A program made the position numbers and the translations under genes. Below the pieces are notes generated by a model. That model worked only from the letters and a program-made list of their open reading frames with translations. It was not told the origin of the DNA and ran no database searches. Positions 15,597 through 25,425 of a DNA stretch of 56,572 nucleotides are shown piece after piece. The stretch comes from Flavobacteriia bacterium. Lineage in GTDB: Bacteria > Bacteroidota > Bacteroidia > Flavobacteriales_D > Crocinitomicaceae. The stretch spans positions 1 to 56,572 of the forward strand of contig RFQZ01000016.1 in NCBI GenBank assembly GCA_009924735.1. The letters run 5' to 3'. Within the stretch, counting starts at the first letter, position 1, and each line of letters opens with the position of its first letter.

Positions 15597-17546
15597 ATGA
15601 AATACCTATTTATTGCCTTTTTACTTATTGCCGCTAGTACTTTTGCTCAAAAAGAAAACAGTACGACTTGCTCCAAAAGAAATCACTTTTCGAATGCGCA
15701 ATTAAAAAGCAATACCCTTTCGGTTGCTCAAATTGCAAAAACCGAGAAATACGATGTGCATTATTATGGGCTTGATCTCAACATGACCAATACCACCACC
15801 ACTTTGTCCGGAAACGTAGAAATGAAAGCTACAACCCTACAAGCTTTGGACACAATTCTGTTCGAGCTTTTTTCTACTTTAACCATTAGCTCCATCCAAC
15901 TCAATGGCAATGTTGTGCCTTTTACCCGAATCAATTCTGCCGTTAAAATTGCGGTGAACTTTCCCGCAGGTACCACATTCACGGTAAAAACATTCTACAA
16001 CGGAACGCCCCCAACAGCGCAAACCAATCCCTTAGGAGGAAGCGGAATGACCAATGCCAATTCTCCAACTTGGGGCAATGAAGTCGTATGGTCACTCTCC
16101 GAACCTTTTTCAGCTTACGAATGGTTTCCTTGCAAACAAAGTTTGACAGACAAAGTGGATTCTTGCGATGTTAAAATCACCGTTCCAAACAGTTGTAAAG
16201 CAGGATCCAACGGAATCCTAACCCAAGTTGTTAATTTAGGAAATGGAAATTCACGCTATGAATGGAAACATCGCCACCCCATTGATTATTATTTAATTTC
16301 TGTTTCTGTAGCTCAATACATTGAGTACAACATCTACGCAAACCCAGTGGGTGCGCCAGCCCCTATTTTGATTCAAAATTATATTTATGACAACCCGCAG
16401 ACACTGATAAATTTCCAAACAGACATTGATGAAACCGCTACCATGATCGAATTGTATTACGACCTCTTTGGACCCTATCCTTTTGAAGATGAAAAATACG
16501 GTCATTGCATGGCCCCAATAGGCGGTGGAATGGAGCACCAAACCATGACCACGCAAGGATCTTTCAGTACTGGACTTACCTGTCACGAACTTGCACACCA
16601 ATGGTGGGGAGACTATGTCACCTGCGCCTCGTGGTGCGACATCTGGTTAAACGAGGGTTTTGCTTCTTACGGAGAGCAGGTTACATTGGAAAATCTTTAT
16701 CCAGGACAAGAAATTCAAAACATGGCTGGGGTGCACAACAACGTAATGAGTCAACCCGGAGGAAGCACTTGGGTATTAGATTCATTAAATGAAGCACGTA
16801 TTTTCGACGGAAGACTTACCTACGACAAAGGCGCTGCCATCATTCATACCATCCGATACATCACAAACAACGACAGTTTGTTTTTTGCCACACTTCGTAA
16901 TTTTCTTTCATCAAAGGCTTACAGTACAGCGTATGGAATTGATGTGCGTGATGCCTTTACCCAATCAACTGGCTACAATTTCACGCCTTACTTCGAACAA
17001 TGGTATTTTGGCGAAGGATTTCCAACGTATTCTGTAGAATGGAAACAAGCAGGAAACAATGCGTACATCAAAATCAACCATACTTCTTCGATGCCGAACA
17101 TCACTCCTACCTTTACCAATCCGATCGATCTTAAATTTACACGTCCAGGTTTATCCGACACAACGATTCGTTTTGACATCACAGCCAATTCAAATACTTT
17201 CTTAATTTCAGGTATAGGGACAATCAACAATGGCATCGCAATAGACCCTCAAAACTGGGTGGTAAATCAAGCGGGTAGCATTACCATGAACAATGCACTT
17301 TCAATCGAGAACATACTTTTGGAATCCATCGAAATCTATCCGAACCCTACAGCAAACAACTTTACCATTAGCCACTTAAGTCAAAATGCCAAAATTGAAA
17401 TCTACAATATGTTAGGGAAGGTCGTGCATACACAAAACATGGCTCCAGGAGAAAACATTTCAACGGTAAACCTTGCGAACGGAAATTATTTGGTAAAAAT
17501 CTACGAAGGGAAAAATCAATTTTGTAAACTGCTTACAAAACAATAA
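15597..17546 (+). CDS. Secreted M1-family aminopeptidase with T9SS sorting domain
   Basis: A 649-residue zinc metallopeptidase exported by signal peptide and then by T9SS. Key features are a signal peptide (1-17), the substrate-binding GGGMEHQTM, and the zinc site HELAHQWWGDY followed 18 residues later by the Glu of WLNEGFASYG. The C-terminal type A sorting domain begins near SIEIYPNPTANNFTI and ends with a conserved basic strand. M1 enzymes remove N-terminal residues from peptides; as a surface or secreted enzyme it likely supports peptide scavenging. It stands alone and converges on hutH with five bases between stops. Confidence 0.93.
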   Translation: MKYLFIAFLLIAASTFAQKENSTTCSKRNHFSNAQLKSNTLSVAQIAKTEKYDVHYYGLDLNMTNTTTTLSGNVEMKATTLQALDTILFELFSTLTISSIQLNGNVVPFTRINSAVKIAVNFPAGTTFTVKTFYNGTPPTAQTNPLGGSGMTNANSPTWGNEVVWSLSEPFSAYEWFPCKQSLTDKVDSCDVKITVPNSCKAGSNGILTQVVNLGNGNSRYEWKHRHPIDYYLISVSVAQYIEYNIYANPVGAPAPILIQNYIYDNPQTLINFQTDIDETATMIELYYDLFGPYPFEDEKYGHCMAPIGGGMEHQTMTTQGSFSTGLTCHELAHQWWGDYVTCASWCDIWLNEGFASYGEQVTLENLYPGQEIQNMAGVHNNVMSQPGGSTWVLDSLNEARIFDGRLTYDKGAAIIHTIRYITNNDSLFFATLRNFLSSKAYSTAYGIDVRDAFTQSTGYNFTPYFEQWYFGEGFPTYSVEWKQAGNNAYIKINHTSSMPNITPTFTNPIDLKFTRPGLSDTTIRFDITANSNTFLISGIGTINNGIAIDPQNWVVNQAGSITMNNALSIENILLESIEIYPNPTANNFTISHLSQNAKIEIYNMLGKVVHTQNMAPGENISTVNLANGNYLVKIYEGKNQFCKLLTKQ

Positions 17547-17551
17547 CCAGG

Positions 17552-18952
17552 TTAATCTTTCAGTTTCGACTTAACAAATCGTATGGATTGATTCATTGCG
17601 ATGGAAGCATTTGCGTCTTCGGAAACGAATTTAACTTGTTCCCTAAAACCTTCAAATAACTTAGTTACTTCAACACTGGAATGACAGGGTTGACGGAATT
17701 CAAAAGCCTGTGCAGCAGTAAATATCTCCATAGAAATCACAGAAATTGAATTCTCAACTACACGAAACAATTTAGTTGCGGCATTCGCTCCCATGCTTAC
17801 ATGGTCTTCTTGCCCTTGACTTGAATCAATCGTATCCACACTTGCTGGCGTACAAAGTTGCTTGTTTTGACTGACGATAGATGCGCAGGTGTACTGTACA
17901 ATCATAAATCCTGAATTCAGTCCACTGTTGGAAATTAAGAATGGAGGCAAACCTCGAGTTCCTGAAATCAACTTGTAAATCCTTCGTTCTGAAATGGAAG
18001 CCAATTCAGCGACGGCGATTGCTAAAAAATCCATGGTGATGGCCAAAGGTTGTCCGTGGAAATTTCCTGCCGAAACAATCTCATCAGTTTCAGGGAAAAT
18101 GGTAGGATTGTCTGTTACCGCATTGATTTCATTTTCAAAGATTTGAGATGCGTAATTTATAGCATCCAATGAAGCCCCGTGAACCTGCGGTATGCACCTA
18201 AAAGAATAAGGATCTTGGACATGTTCCTTGGGCTGGCTTGCCATTGTACTGCCCTCGAGAAGCGTTAAGAATTGGCGTGCAATTTCAACCTGTCCCTTTT
18301 GCTTTCGAATTTCATTTACATTGGATTGAAAGGGGCTCAATCTTCCGTCATACTGCGTTCCATTTAGCAAGGCCAAACCTTCTTTCGCTCTAAGCTCAAT
18401 CGGAGATAAATTAAATTTTTCATTGACATCACTCGATGGGTGAACCTTACCTTCAAAAACAACTTCTCCCTCACCTATCAGCGGAAGACACAAATGTGCC
18501 AATGGTGCCAAATCTCCTGATGCACCTAAACTTCCCTGCTGATAAACCAAAGGAAAAATATTGTGGTTGTAGAAAAACAACAATCGATTGACGGTCTCCA
18601 CTTGCACCCCAGAATGTCCTTTGGAAAGCCCAATCACTTTGAGCAGCAACATGCGTTTTACCAAAAAATCCGGAACACGTTCTCCAAGGCCACACGCATG
18701 AGATCGAATCAGATTTTCCTGCAAACGCGTTAGGTCTGATTCAGAAATTTTAGTGTTGCACAAAGAGCCAAATCCTGTATTAACTCCATAGATTAGGTCC
18801 TCGTTGCTTCTCAGCTTTTCTTGAAGGTATTTATAACAAATATTTACTTTTGAAACAACAGCATCACCCAGAATAACTTTTCGTTCTGACTTGATTAAAG
18901 CATCGAAAGCACTGAGTGTTAAATGATCTTCATTAAGTAAAAAAGGTTCCAT
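17552..18952 (-). CDS. hutH: Histidine ammonia-lyase
   Basis: Aromatic amino acid lyase, most likely histidine ammonia-lyase, deaminating His to urocanate. The 466-residue protein has GSLGASGDLAPLAH, where Ala-Ser-Gly makes the MIO prosthetic group, plus the LIYGVNTGFGSL start motif. The selectivity region reads NLIRSHACGLG: Ser-His there is the histidine type, unlike tyrosine lyases. It is a little shorter than the usual 500 residues. The gene is last in fabG-hemB-hutH and overlaps the hemB stop by one base (TAATG). The other hut genes are absent here, so it may be used with genes elsewhere or for another purpose. Confidence 0.88.
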   Translation of the reverse strand: MEPFLLNEDHLTLSAFDALIKSERKVILGDAVVSKVNICYKYLQEKLRSNEDLIYGVNTGFGSLCNTKISESDLTRLQENLIRSHACGLGERVPDFLVKRMLLLKVIGLSKGHSGVQVETVNRLLFFYNHNIFPLVYQQGSLGASGDLAPLAHLCLPLIGEGEVVFEGKVHPSSDVNEKFNLSPIELRAKEGLALLNGTQYDGRLSPFQSNVNEIRKQKGQVEIARQFLTLLEGSTMASQPKEHVQDPYSFRCIPQVHGASLDAINYASQIFENEINAVTDNPTIFPETDEIVSAGNFHGQPLAITMDFLAIAVAELASISERRIYKLISGTRGLPPFLISNSGLNSGFMIVQYTCASIVSQNKQLCTPASVDTIDSSQGQEDHVSMGANAATKLFRVVENSISVISMEIFTAAQAFEFRQPCHSSVEVTKLFEGFREQVKFVSEDANASIAMNQSIRFVKSKLKD

Positions 18953-19923
18953 TATTTAGACATAAAGGTTGCGAAATCCTTTGCGAAATAAGTCAAAATC
19001 CCATCTGCTCCTGCCCTTCTCATTCCGAGTAGAATTTCAGCAACAATGGCCTCATAGTTAATCCACCCTTTTTCGGCTGCAGCATATACCATTGCACATT
19101 CGCCACTCACATTGTAGGCTGTAATAGGCAAAACTGTATTTTCTCTCAACAAATGAATCACATCTAAATAAGCCAAGGCAGGTTTAACCATCAACATATC
19201 GGCACCTTCCAACGCATCCAGTTCCGCTTCAAGTAAGGCTTCTCGTTTGTTAGCTGGATTCATTTGATAGGTTTTCTTATCTCCGGATTTTGGTGCGGAA
19301 TTTAGCGCATCTCGAAAAGGACCATAAAAAGCACTGGCATACTTCGCGGAATAAGCCATGATGGAAACATCCGTAAATCCTTGTCCATCAAGAGCAGATC
19401 GAATATGTCCAACACGACCATCCATCATGTCACTGGGGCCAATGATATCAATTCCTGCTTGTGCTTGCGCAATGCTCATTTTTGCTAAAATTGGCAAAGT
19501 ATCGTCGTTTACAATTTTACCATTTACGACCAAGCCGTCATGTCCATCTGAAGAATAAGGATCCAAGGCGACATCACTCATAAGCAGTGCTTCTGGAAAT
19601 GCAGACTTAAGGGTGTGAATGATGTTTAGGTAAAAGTTGTCATTCGCGTAACTGTAAGAACCAATAGCATCTTTTAAATGTTCTTCAACAGCAGGAAAGA
19701 GTACAAATTTGTTCAACCCAAGCTTTAAGGACGCCTCTATTTCGGGTAGAAGGGTATCGATTGACCAACGGTAATTTCCTGGCATGGAAGAAATCTCTTC
19801 CTTAATACCCAACCCGTCCTTCACAAACAAAGGGTAAAAAAGATGGGCGACGTCTAAATGGGTTTCTTGCACCAAGTCTCTTATGGCTGCAGAACTTCTA
19901 TTTCTTCTTGGGCGCGTATTCAT
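18952..19923 (-). CDS. hemB: Porphobilinogen synthase (ALA dehydratase)
   Basis: Condenses two 5-aminolevulinate molecules to porphobilinogen in tetrapyrrole synthesis. The 323-residue protein shows both active-site lysines, in MAYSAKYASAFYGPFRDA and in MLMVKPALAYLDV. The metal region reads DVALDPYSSDGHDG, with Asp in place of the zinc-binding cysteines, which is the zinc-independent, magnesium-type form. It sits between fabG (four bases upstream) and hutH (one-base overlap), so it is probably co-transcribed with them. No other heme genes are adjacent. Confidence 0.96.
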   Translation of the reverse strand: MNTRPRRNRSSAAIRDLVQETHLDVAHLFYPLFVKDGLGIKEEISSMPGNYRWSIDTLLPEIEASLKLGLNKFVLFPAVEEHLKDAIGSYSYANDNFYLNIIHTLKSAFPEALLMSDVALDPYSSDGHDGLVVNGKIVNDDTLPILAKMSIAQAQAGIDIIGPSDMMDGRVGHIRSALDGQGFTDVSIMAYSAKYASAFYGPFRDALNSAPKSGDKKTYQMNPANKREALLEAELDALEGADMLMVKPALAYLDVIHLLRENTVLPITAYNVSGECAMVYAAAEKGWINYEAIVAEILLGMRRAGADGILTYFAKDFATFMSK

Positions 19924-19927
19924 CGTA

Positions 19928-20671
19928 TTACATTAACATCCCTCCACAAACGTGTAGGGTTTGACCCGTAATGTATGAAGACATGTCACTCGCGAGGAAT
20001 ACGGTTGCATTGGCAACATCTTTTGGTTGACCCCCACGTTTCAATGGAATGGTATTTCTCCATTGGTCAACCACAGTAGCATCCAGTGCTTCCGTCATTT
20101 CAGTTTCAATGAAACCGGGCGCAATGGCGTTGCAACGAACATTTCTTGATCCCAACTCAGCGGCAATAGATTTTGTAAAACCAATCAATCCTGCTTTTGA
20201 CGCTGCATAATTTGATTGTCCAGCATTGCCTTTCACACCTACGACAGAACTCATGTTAATAATGGAACCAGCCCTAGCTTTTAACATAGGCTTGAGAACC
20301 GCTTTGGTAAGGTTAAAGGCTGACTTTAGATTGGTATTGATAACTTCATCCCATTGGGCCTCGGTCATTCTTAAAAGCAATGTGTCTCTTGTAATTCCGG
20401 CATTGTTAACCAGGACATCAATGGTGCCAAACCTCTCCATGACCAAGTCAACCAAAACATTTGCCTGGTCAAAATCTGACGCATCGGATTTAAAACCAAC
20501 GGCCTCTCCTCCTTCTTTGGTAAGTTCAACTTCTAAAGCCCTCGCCTTTTCATCCGATGATAAATAGGTAAACGCAACTTTGGCGCCTTGAAGAACACAT
20601 TCCTGTGCAATGGCTTTACCGATGCCTCTCGAGGCTCCTGTGATTAACACAACTTTTCCTGCTAATAACAT
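19928..20671 (-). CDS. fabG: 3-oxoacyl-ACP reductase
   Basis: NADPH-dependent short-chain dehydrogenase that reduces 3-oxoacyl-ACP in fatty acid elongation. The 247-residue protein has TGASRGIGKAIA (nucleotide-binding loop), NNAGITRD, the catalytic Ser in INMSSVVG, YAASKAG (Tyr and Lys) and the C-terminal SYITGQTLHVCGGM. These are close to textbook FabG. It is the first gene of the fabG-hemB-hutH unit. A TATATTTG box (20696-20689, minus strand) upstream could be its -7 element, although no good -33 is seen. Confidence 0.92.
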   Translation of the reverse strand: MLLAGKVVLITGASRGIGKAIAQECVLQGAKVAFTYLSSDEKARALEVELTKEGGEAVGFKSDASDFDQANVLVDLVMERFGTIDVLVNNAGITRDTLLLRMTEAQWDEVINTNLKSAFNLTKAVLKPMLKARAGSIINMSSVVGVKGNAGQSNYAASKAGLIGFTKSIAAELGSRNVRCNAIAPGFIETEMTEALDATVVDQWRNTIPLKRGGQPKDVANATVFLASDMSSYITGQTLHVCGGMLM

Positions 20672-20750
20672 AAATCAAAATATTTTGCCAAATATACATA
20701 AAGTCATTAAATCGCTGACCGACTTTCATTTTTGCCTATTTTTGAACGCA

Positions 20751-21293
20751 ATGAAAAATTCAGGATTTACCATTTGGATGAGCGGACTTTCCGGAGCAGG
20801 TAAAACCACACTTGCCACACAGCTGTCAACCGAAATGAATGCACTGGGTCTCCCCACCATTGTTTTGGATGGAGATCAATTAAGAAATACACTTAGCAAG
20901 GATCTCGGTTATTCAATGGGAGATCGAATGGCTCAAAACACAAGGGTTGCTTACATCGCAAAACTCTTAAATGACCAAAACGTGAACGTAATTACGGCAT
21001 TAATTTCGCCAACCGAAGAAATCCGAAGCATGGCAAAGGAAATCATTGGAGCGGAAAATTTCAAAATGCTATTTATCGATTGTCCTTACGAGGTATGCGA
21101 AGCAAGAGACGTAAAAGGGTTGTATCGCCAAGCTAAAGATAACATGCTAAACGAATTCACAGGAAACGACCAGGCCTTCGAGCGCCCTGAAAATCCTTGG
21201 ATGAAGATTGAAACAGACAACCTAACCATCGCTTATTGTATAAACAAAATCATTGAGGGAATAAAGGGTGTTAAGACGAATCAATTAAAGTAG
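20751..21293 (+). CDS. cysC: Adenylyl-sulfate kinase
   Basis: Phosphorylates adenosine 5'-phosphosulfate to PAPS with ATP. The 180-residue protein has the P-loop GLSGAGKTT, VLDGDQLRNTL, and the family pattern around CEARDVKGLYRQA. The open frame starts at 20610 inside fabG, but ATG 20751 gives the proper N-terminus. cysD, cysN and cysH are not nearby, so it is an isolated copy. It may make PAPS for sulfation rather than for assimilation. A TATTTTTG box ends six bases before the ATG. A rhodanese and a DedA gene follow on the same strand. Confidence 0.9.
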   Translation: MKNSGFTIWMSGLSGAGKTTLATQLSTEMNALGLPTIVLDGDQLRNTLSKDLGYSMGDRMAQNTRVAYIAKLLNDQNVNVITALISPTEEIRSMAKEIIGAENFKMLFIDCPYEVCEARDVKGLYRQAKDNMLNEFTGNDQAFERPENPWMKIETDNLTIAYCINKIIEGIKGVKTNQLK

Positions 21294-21307
21294 TTATCTT
21301 TGAAACC

Positions 21308-21625
21308 ATGAAAATTTTAAAAGCTACCGAATGCTTTAAGATGATAGAATCGAACAAAGCCATTCAATGTGTCGATGTACGCGAACCTTATGAGTACGAA
21401 TTTGGGAATTGTGGTTTTCAAAACATTCCAATGGAAACGTTAAGACATCAGGCAGAGCAGATGGATAAAAGCATTGAAATCATGCTGTTATGTAGGTCAG
21501 GTAAGCGAGCTGAAGCGATTGGTAACCTACTTGAAGTTGAACATGGGTTTGAACACATCATCATTGTTGAGAATGGAATGCTGGGGTGGAAAGAAGAAGT
21601 CGACACAACCTTATCAATTTACTAA
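21308..21625 (+). CDS. Rhodanese-domain protein
   Basis: A 105-residue single-domain rhodanese. It shows VDVREPYEYEFG at the domain start and the active-site loop LLCRSGKRA with the sulfur-carrying Cys. Single-domain rhodaneses move sulfane sulfur between cytoplasmic partners; the partner here is unknown. The next gene, DedA, starts at its stop codon (TAATG), so the two are coupled. TATCTTTG at 21295-21302, five bases before the ATG, may be a -7 box. Being next to cysC, it may belong to a small sulfur-related set, but that is inference. Confidence 0.88.
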   Translation: MKILKATECFKMIESNKAIQCVDVREPYEYEFGNCGFQNIPMETLRHQAEQMDKSIEIMLLCRSGKRAEAIGNLLEVEHGFEHIIIVENGMLGWKEEVDTTLSIY

Positions 21626-22290
21626 TGGAAATCCTACAATCCTCCTTGGACCTCTTGATGCATTTAGACAAGTATTTGTTTAAGCTGATAATGACTTACC
21701 ACAACTGGGTTTATCTAATATTGTTTTTGGTGATATTCATCGAAACGGGTTTGGTAATCATGCCTTTACTACCAGGTGACAGTCTTTTGTTTGCCGCAGG
21801 GACTTTTTGCGCTGGAACCATACAGCAGGGGGTTGAAGCAAAATTAAATTTGTGGTTTTTACTTGTTCTTTTGATCATTGCCGCCATTTCGGGTGATGCC
21901 CTTAATTATTATTTGGGCAAGAAAATCGGATTAAAGGCATTGAAGTGGAAAATTAGGAATAGGTCTTTGGTTAAAGAAAAATACCTCACCCAAACCCATG
22001 ATTTTTTTGATAAACACGGCGCAAAGGCCATTGTCCTTGCCCGTTTCGTGCCCATCGTTAGAACCTTCGCACCCTTCGTAGCGGGCATAAGTGAAATGAA
22101 ATATTCAAAATTTTTAAGATACAATGTCATCGGAGGATCCGGATGGGTACTATTGCTGACTTTGAGTGGTTATTTTTTCGGAAACCTAGAGATTGTCAAA
22201 AACAACTTTGAAATCGTAATCTTTTCCATCATAATTATATCCTTATTACCGATGGCTTTTGCTTATTTAAAGCAAAGATTTCGAAAATAA
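21625..22290 (+). CDS. DedA-family membrane protein
   Basis: A 221-residue inner membrane protein of the DedA family, which are probable phospholipid flippases or transporters. It has VIMPLLPGDSLLFAAGTF, GDALNYYLGKKIG, and ARFVPIVRTFAPFVAGIS with the functional arginines, followed by hydrophobic segments to the C-terminus. The ATG at 21625 overlaps the rhodanese stop; an earlier in-frame ATG lies inside the rhodanese and is less likely. In Bacteroidota DedA proteins are often single genes; here it appears translationally coupled to the rhodanese. Confidence 0.92.
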   Translation: MEILQSSLDLLMHLDKYLFKLIMTYHNWVYLILFLVIFIETGLVIMPLLPGDSLLFAAGTFCAGTIQQGVEAKLNLWFLLVLLIIAAISGDALNYYLGKKIGLKALKWKIRNRSLVKEKYLTQTHDFFDKHGAKAIVLARFVPIVRTFAPFVAGISEMKYSKFLRYNVIGGSGWVLLLTLSGYFFGNLEIVKNNFEIVIFSIIIISLLPMAFAYLKQRFRK

Positions 22291-22391
22291 CTAAGGATGT
22301 TCCATGCCTCGGCTTATCTTTTTTTTCTCCTTATGCAATTTTACCTTAAATTCGTGCGTCATTAGCGCGTTGTTATAAAAAATAGACCTAT

Positions 22392-24791
22392 ATGAAGTTT
22401 TTACATTTACCCTTCACTGCCTTGTTTATCTTGTTTTCTTACCTATCCGTGAATGCACAAAGCCCTTGCTTTAATGCGGATTTCGAAGATAATTCATTTA
22501 CGAATTGGACAGGTGCCACAGGTTCTTGTTGTCCATTGAACACGAGCAACCCAGGTCTTCAGATCGGTGGCAATCACCAAATCATGGTTGGGCCAGGAAA
22601 TGACCCTGCAGTAGCTGCTTGTACAAACCTTTCGATTGTAGCACCTGGAAGTAATTTCTCTGCTATGGTTGGAGATGGACAAGGCACAGGCGGTCAAGCT
22701 GCAAGATTACAATACACATTCAATATTACACCACAATCGAACATGATCATTGTTCAGTATGCTGTTGTTCTTCAAGATGCTGGGCATTCCGTAGCACAAC
22801 AACCACGTTTCGAAGCTCAATTGTACGATGCATCAGGAAATCCAATTCCATGTACTTTTTATCAAGTAGCGGCAGCGAATGGTGTGCCCGGCTTTCAAAC
22901 ATGTGGTGGCGTTACGTACAAAGACTGGACAACGTTCGGAGTTGATGTAACGCAATTCTTGGGGCAAACGGTTACCTTAGACATTGCAACAGGTGACTGC
23001 TCTTTGGGTGGGCATTATGGATATGCATATGTTGATGCTTCTTGTACCTCCTTAAACCTTTCTGCTTTGTATTGCCAAAATGGCGCCAACAATACGGCTA
23101 CGCTTCAAGCGCCATCTGGATTTGCGAATTATGTTTGGACCAACGCAGCAAATGGACAACAATTGGCGACTGGACAAGTTGCAAGTGTGAACATTGCTGG
23201 AGTAGACACAGTAAACTGTACAATTACATCTGTAAACGGTTGTGTTGCGACTTTAACAACAGCTGTACTACCTGCAGAGGTTATCGGATCCATTGTTGAC
23301 TCAAACGTTTGTGCAGGAAATTCAACCTTACTTTTCAATACCACTTCTTTTCAAAATTCATCGGTAGACAGCTGTCATTGGACTTCCTCAGACGGTTATA
23401 CGGATACTACCTTCAATTTTAATCACACATTCCCTGGTCCTGGTCAATACACGATTGAATTGATTGTTCAAAACACAGCGAACTGTGTGGATACCGTTAC
23501 AACCGTGATTGACGTTTTTGAAAACCCAGTTGCCGGTTTTGGATTCAATGACGTTTGCCTAGGACAAATAGCAACGTTCAATGCAAGCAGTTCACTGTTA
23601 GGAGGTGATACCATTACCAATTATTGGTACGTAAACAACGACACCTTGGTGGGTGATACCGTTACGGTTAACTTCAACGGTCCAAACGTTTACCAAGTAG
23701 ACTTGATTGCTTTAACACAAAATGGTTGCGCCGACACAATTTCTCAGAGTTTTACCGTATTTAACAACCCAACTGCGAATTTTTCCATTACTGAATCTTG
23801 TATAGATCAAGCCGTTCAGTTCAACAACACATCCGCAAGTTTGTCGAATTCAACCACCTTTGAATGGGTTTACAACAATACATTACTCGATACATCGATG
23901 GATTTAAGTTATGTTTTCAATACCCCTGGTCTTCAAAACATTTCCTTGATTACAACTGATTCTTTCTCGGCCGCAGTGCAATGTGACGACACCATTACTT
24001 TGTCTTTCTTCGTGCATGATTTGCCAGTGTTTACCTACCTAGCAGATACCATTCAATGTGAAGATGTAGGTTTCGTAATCAATGGTTTTCCTACGGTATC
24101 TACCAACGAACCATTGTCATACACTTGGGAAATTGATGGAATTCTTGATGATACGACCGTTAACCTTAGCACTGTTATTGCCAATCCAGGTATCCACCCA
24201 ATTACCTATACTGTAACTTCAGCCTTTGGTTGTGAAACAGACACTACCTTTGACATGTATGTAATGGCTACACCTTTGCCTCCTGTACTTAGCTTTAACA
24301 TTCCTGAATGTCCTGGCGATCCTTTCTTTTTAACTGCCACAGGCGAGCCAAATTCTACCATTGCTTGGTCAGGACCCAACAACTTCAATTCGAACTTGTT
24401 CAATGTTACTTTCCCATTAGGTGTTGATGGAATGGGAATTTACACGGCGTTCTTGACCTCAGAGTACGGTTGTATTTCTGACACTACACAAATTGATGCA
24501 ACCATCACCTATACCTTAAGTTTCAACGATTTTGACTTCCCGAATGTCATCTCCGCAAATGATGACAACACGAATGATTTCTTAGACCTAAAATCTTATT
24601 TTCATACTTGTGATGAATTCACTTTATACATCTTCAACCGTTGGGGAAATATGGTATGGGAACAAAGCCAAGACTCTCCTTTCTTCCGTGGCGTTGATAA
24701 AGGCGGTAAAGCGTTGGAAGCAGGTGTGTATACGTACAAATTGGTGTTTGAAAACTACGAAAAACAAGGTTTCATTCACGTGGTAAGATAA
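22392..24791 (+). CDS. Large secreted PKD-repeat protein with T9SS type B (CHU_C) sorting domain
   Basis: A 799-residue exported protein: signal peptide (1-22), an N-terminal lectin/carbohydrate-binding-like beta domain (from FNADFEDNSFTNW, rich in Cys), several PKD-like repeats with the pattern seen in SDGYTDTTFNFNHTFPGPG, and a C-terminal gliding motility-associated domain (PNVISANDDNTNDFL, IFNRWGNMVWE, then VYTYKLVFEN near the end). It is sent out by T9SS, and type B domains attach proteins through PorP/SprF-like partners. Likely an adhesin or surface protein. No porP/sprF gene is adjacent. It shares no gap with the convergent gene that follows. Confidence 0.88.
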   Translation: MKFLHLPFTALFILFSYLSVNAQSPCFNADFEDNSFTNWTGATGSCCPLNTSNPGLQIGGNHQIMVGPGNDPAVAACTNLSIVAPGSNFSAMVGDGQGTGGQAARLQYTFNITPQSNMIIVQYAVVLQDAGHSVAQQPRFEAQLYDASGNPIPCTFYQVAAANGVPGFQTCGGVTYKDWTTFGVDVTQFLGQTVTLDIATGDCSLGGHYGYAYVDASCTSLNLSALYCQNGANNTATLQAPSGFANYVWTNAANGQQLATGQVASVNIAGVDTVNCTITSVNGCVATLTTAVLPAEVIGSIVDSNVCAGNSTLLFNTTSFQNSSVDSCHWTSSDGYTDTTFNFNHTFPGPGQYTIELIVQNTANCVDTVTTVIDVFENPVAGFGFNDVCLGQIATFNASSSLLGGDTITNYWYVNNDTLVGDTVTVNFNGPNVYQVDLIALTQNGCADTISQSFTVFNNPTANFSITESCIDQAVQFNNTSASLSNSTTFEWVYNNTLLDTSMDLSYVFNTPGLQNISLITTDSFSAAVQCDDTITLSFFVHDLPVFTYLADTIQCEDVGFVINGFPTVSTNEPLSYTWEIDGILDDTTVNLSTVIANPGIHPITYTVTSAFGCETDTTFDMYVMATPLPPVLSFNIPECPGDPFFLTATGEPNSTIAWSGPNNFNSNLFNVTFPLGVDGMGIYTAFLTSEYGCISDTTQIDATITYTLSFNDFDFPNVISANDDNTNDFLDLKSYFHTCDEFTLYIFNRWGNMVWEQSQDSPFFRGVDKGGKALEAGVYTYKLVFENYEKQGFIHVVR

Positions 24792-25316
24792 TCAGAGCAA
24801 CAAGCGCATTTCAGCTTTGATTGCATCAAGCGCAATTTCAGACGGCAGGGGATTTACCTCTGCCGTTTTTGTTAACAAGGAAGTTGCAAAATCCATGGCG
24901 GAAGATTCTGGCGTCATGCCGGAAGAGGCAATGTTAATCAGTTTTACGGTTTCCTCTTTTGCTTCTTTAAGCAGTCCCCAATTTTGTTTAGATATAAAAA
25001 GTTGCTGAACCACGTTATGGTTATATTCATCACGAATGGTTTTGAGTAAAATGCTTTGCATAGCCAATGCATTCAGACCTGGCTGATTTAAACGCATAAT
25101 CAAACTGCTTGGATGGATTCTTTCTAAGAAAAGCAATGCACGTTGATACGCTTCCAGTTGATGTGGCAAGAAAAATGATTGCCTTTCCTTTTTTAAATCA
25201 CCTTGGATTCGGATTGAATCTTTCAGCGCTTCTTTTTTCAAATGTCGAGAAAGAAGAATCAAAATAGAAAGAATGGAAAGAATGATGACAACAAACAAGG
25301 CGATAATAGGATTCAT
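24792..25316 (-). CDS. DUF7935-like membrane-anchored protein
   Basis: A 174-residue protein with one N-terminal membrane segment (about 3-22) and a soluble helical domain containing QAYQRALLFLERIHPSSLIMRL-type sequence (split here across the motif) and QLFISKQNWGLLKEAKE. I recall this pattern from the Bacteroidota family DUF7935, function unknown. ATG 25316 is preferred over the longer frame because the membrane segment starts there. Its stop touches the stop of the preceding plus-strand gene (24791/24792), leaving no intergenic space. Confidence 0.7.
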   Translation of the reverse strand: MNPIIALFVVIILSILSILILLSRHLKKEALKDSIRIQGDLKKERQSFFLPHQLEAYQRALLFLERIHPSSLIMRLNQPGLNALAMQSILLKTIRDEYNHNVVQQLFISKQNWGLLKEAKEETVKLINIASSGMTPESSAMDFATSLLTKTAEVNPLPSEIALDAIKAEMRLLL

Positions 25317-25425
25317 GGTTTTCGTTTTTCTGCAAATATAGATGACTTTCTTAATCACAATCCAAGAATTTGGATCAGTTGTTTTTATTTTCTCCTCCTT
25401 TTTGGTAAAATACTATTTTTACAAA

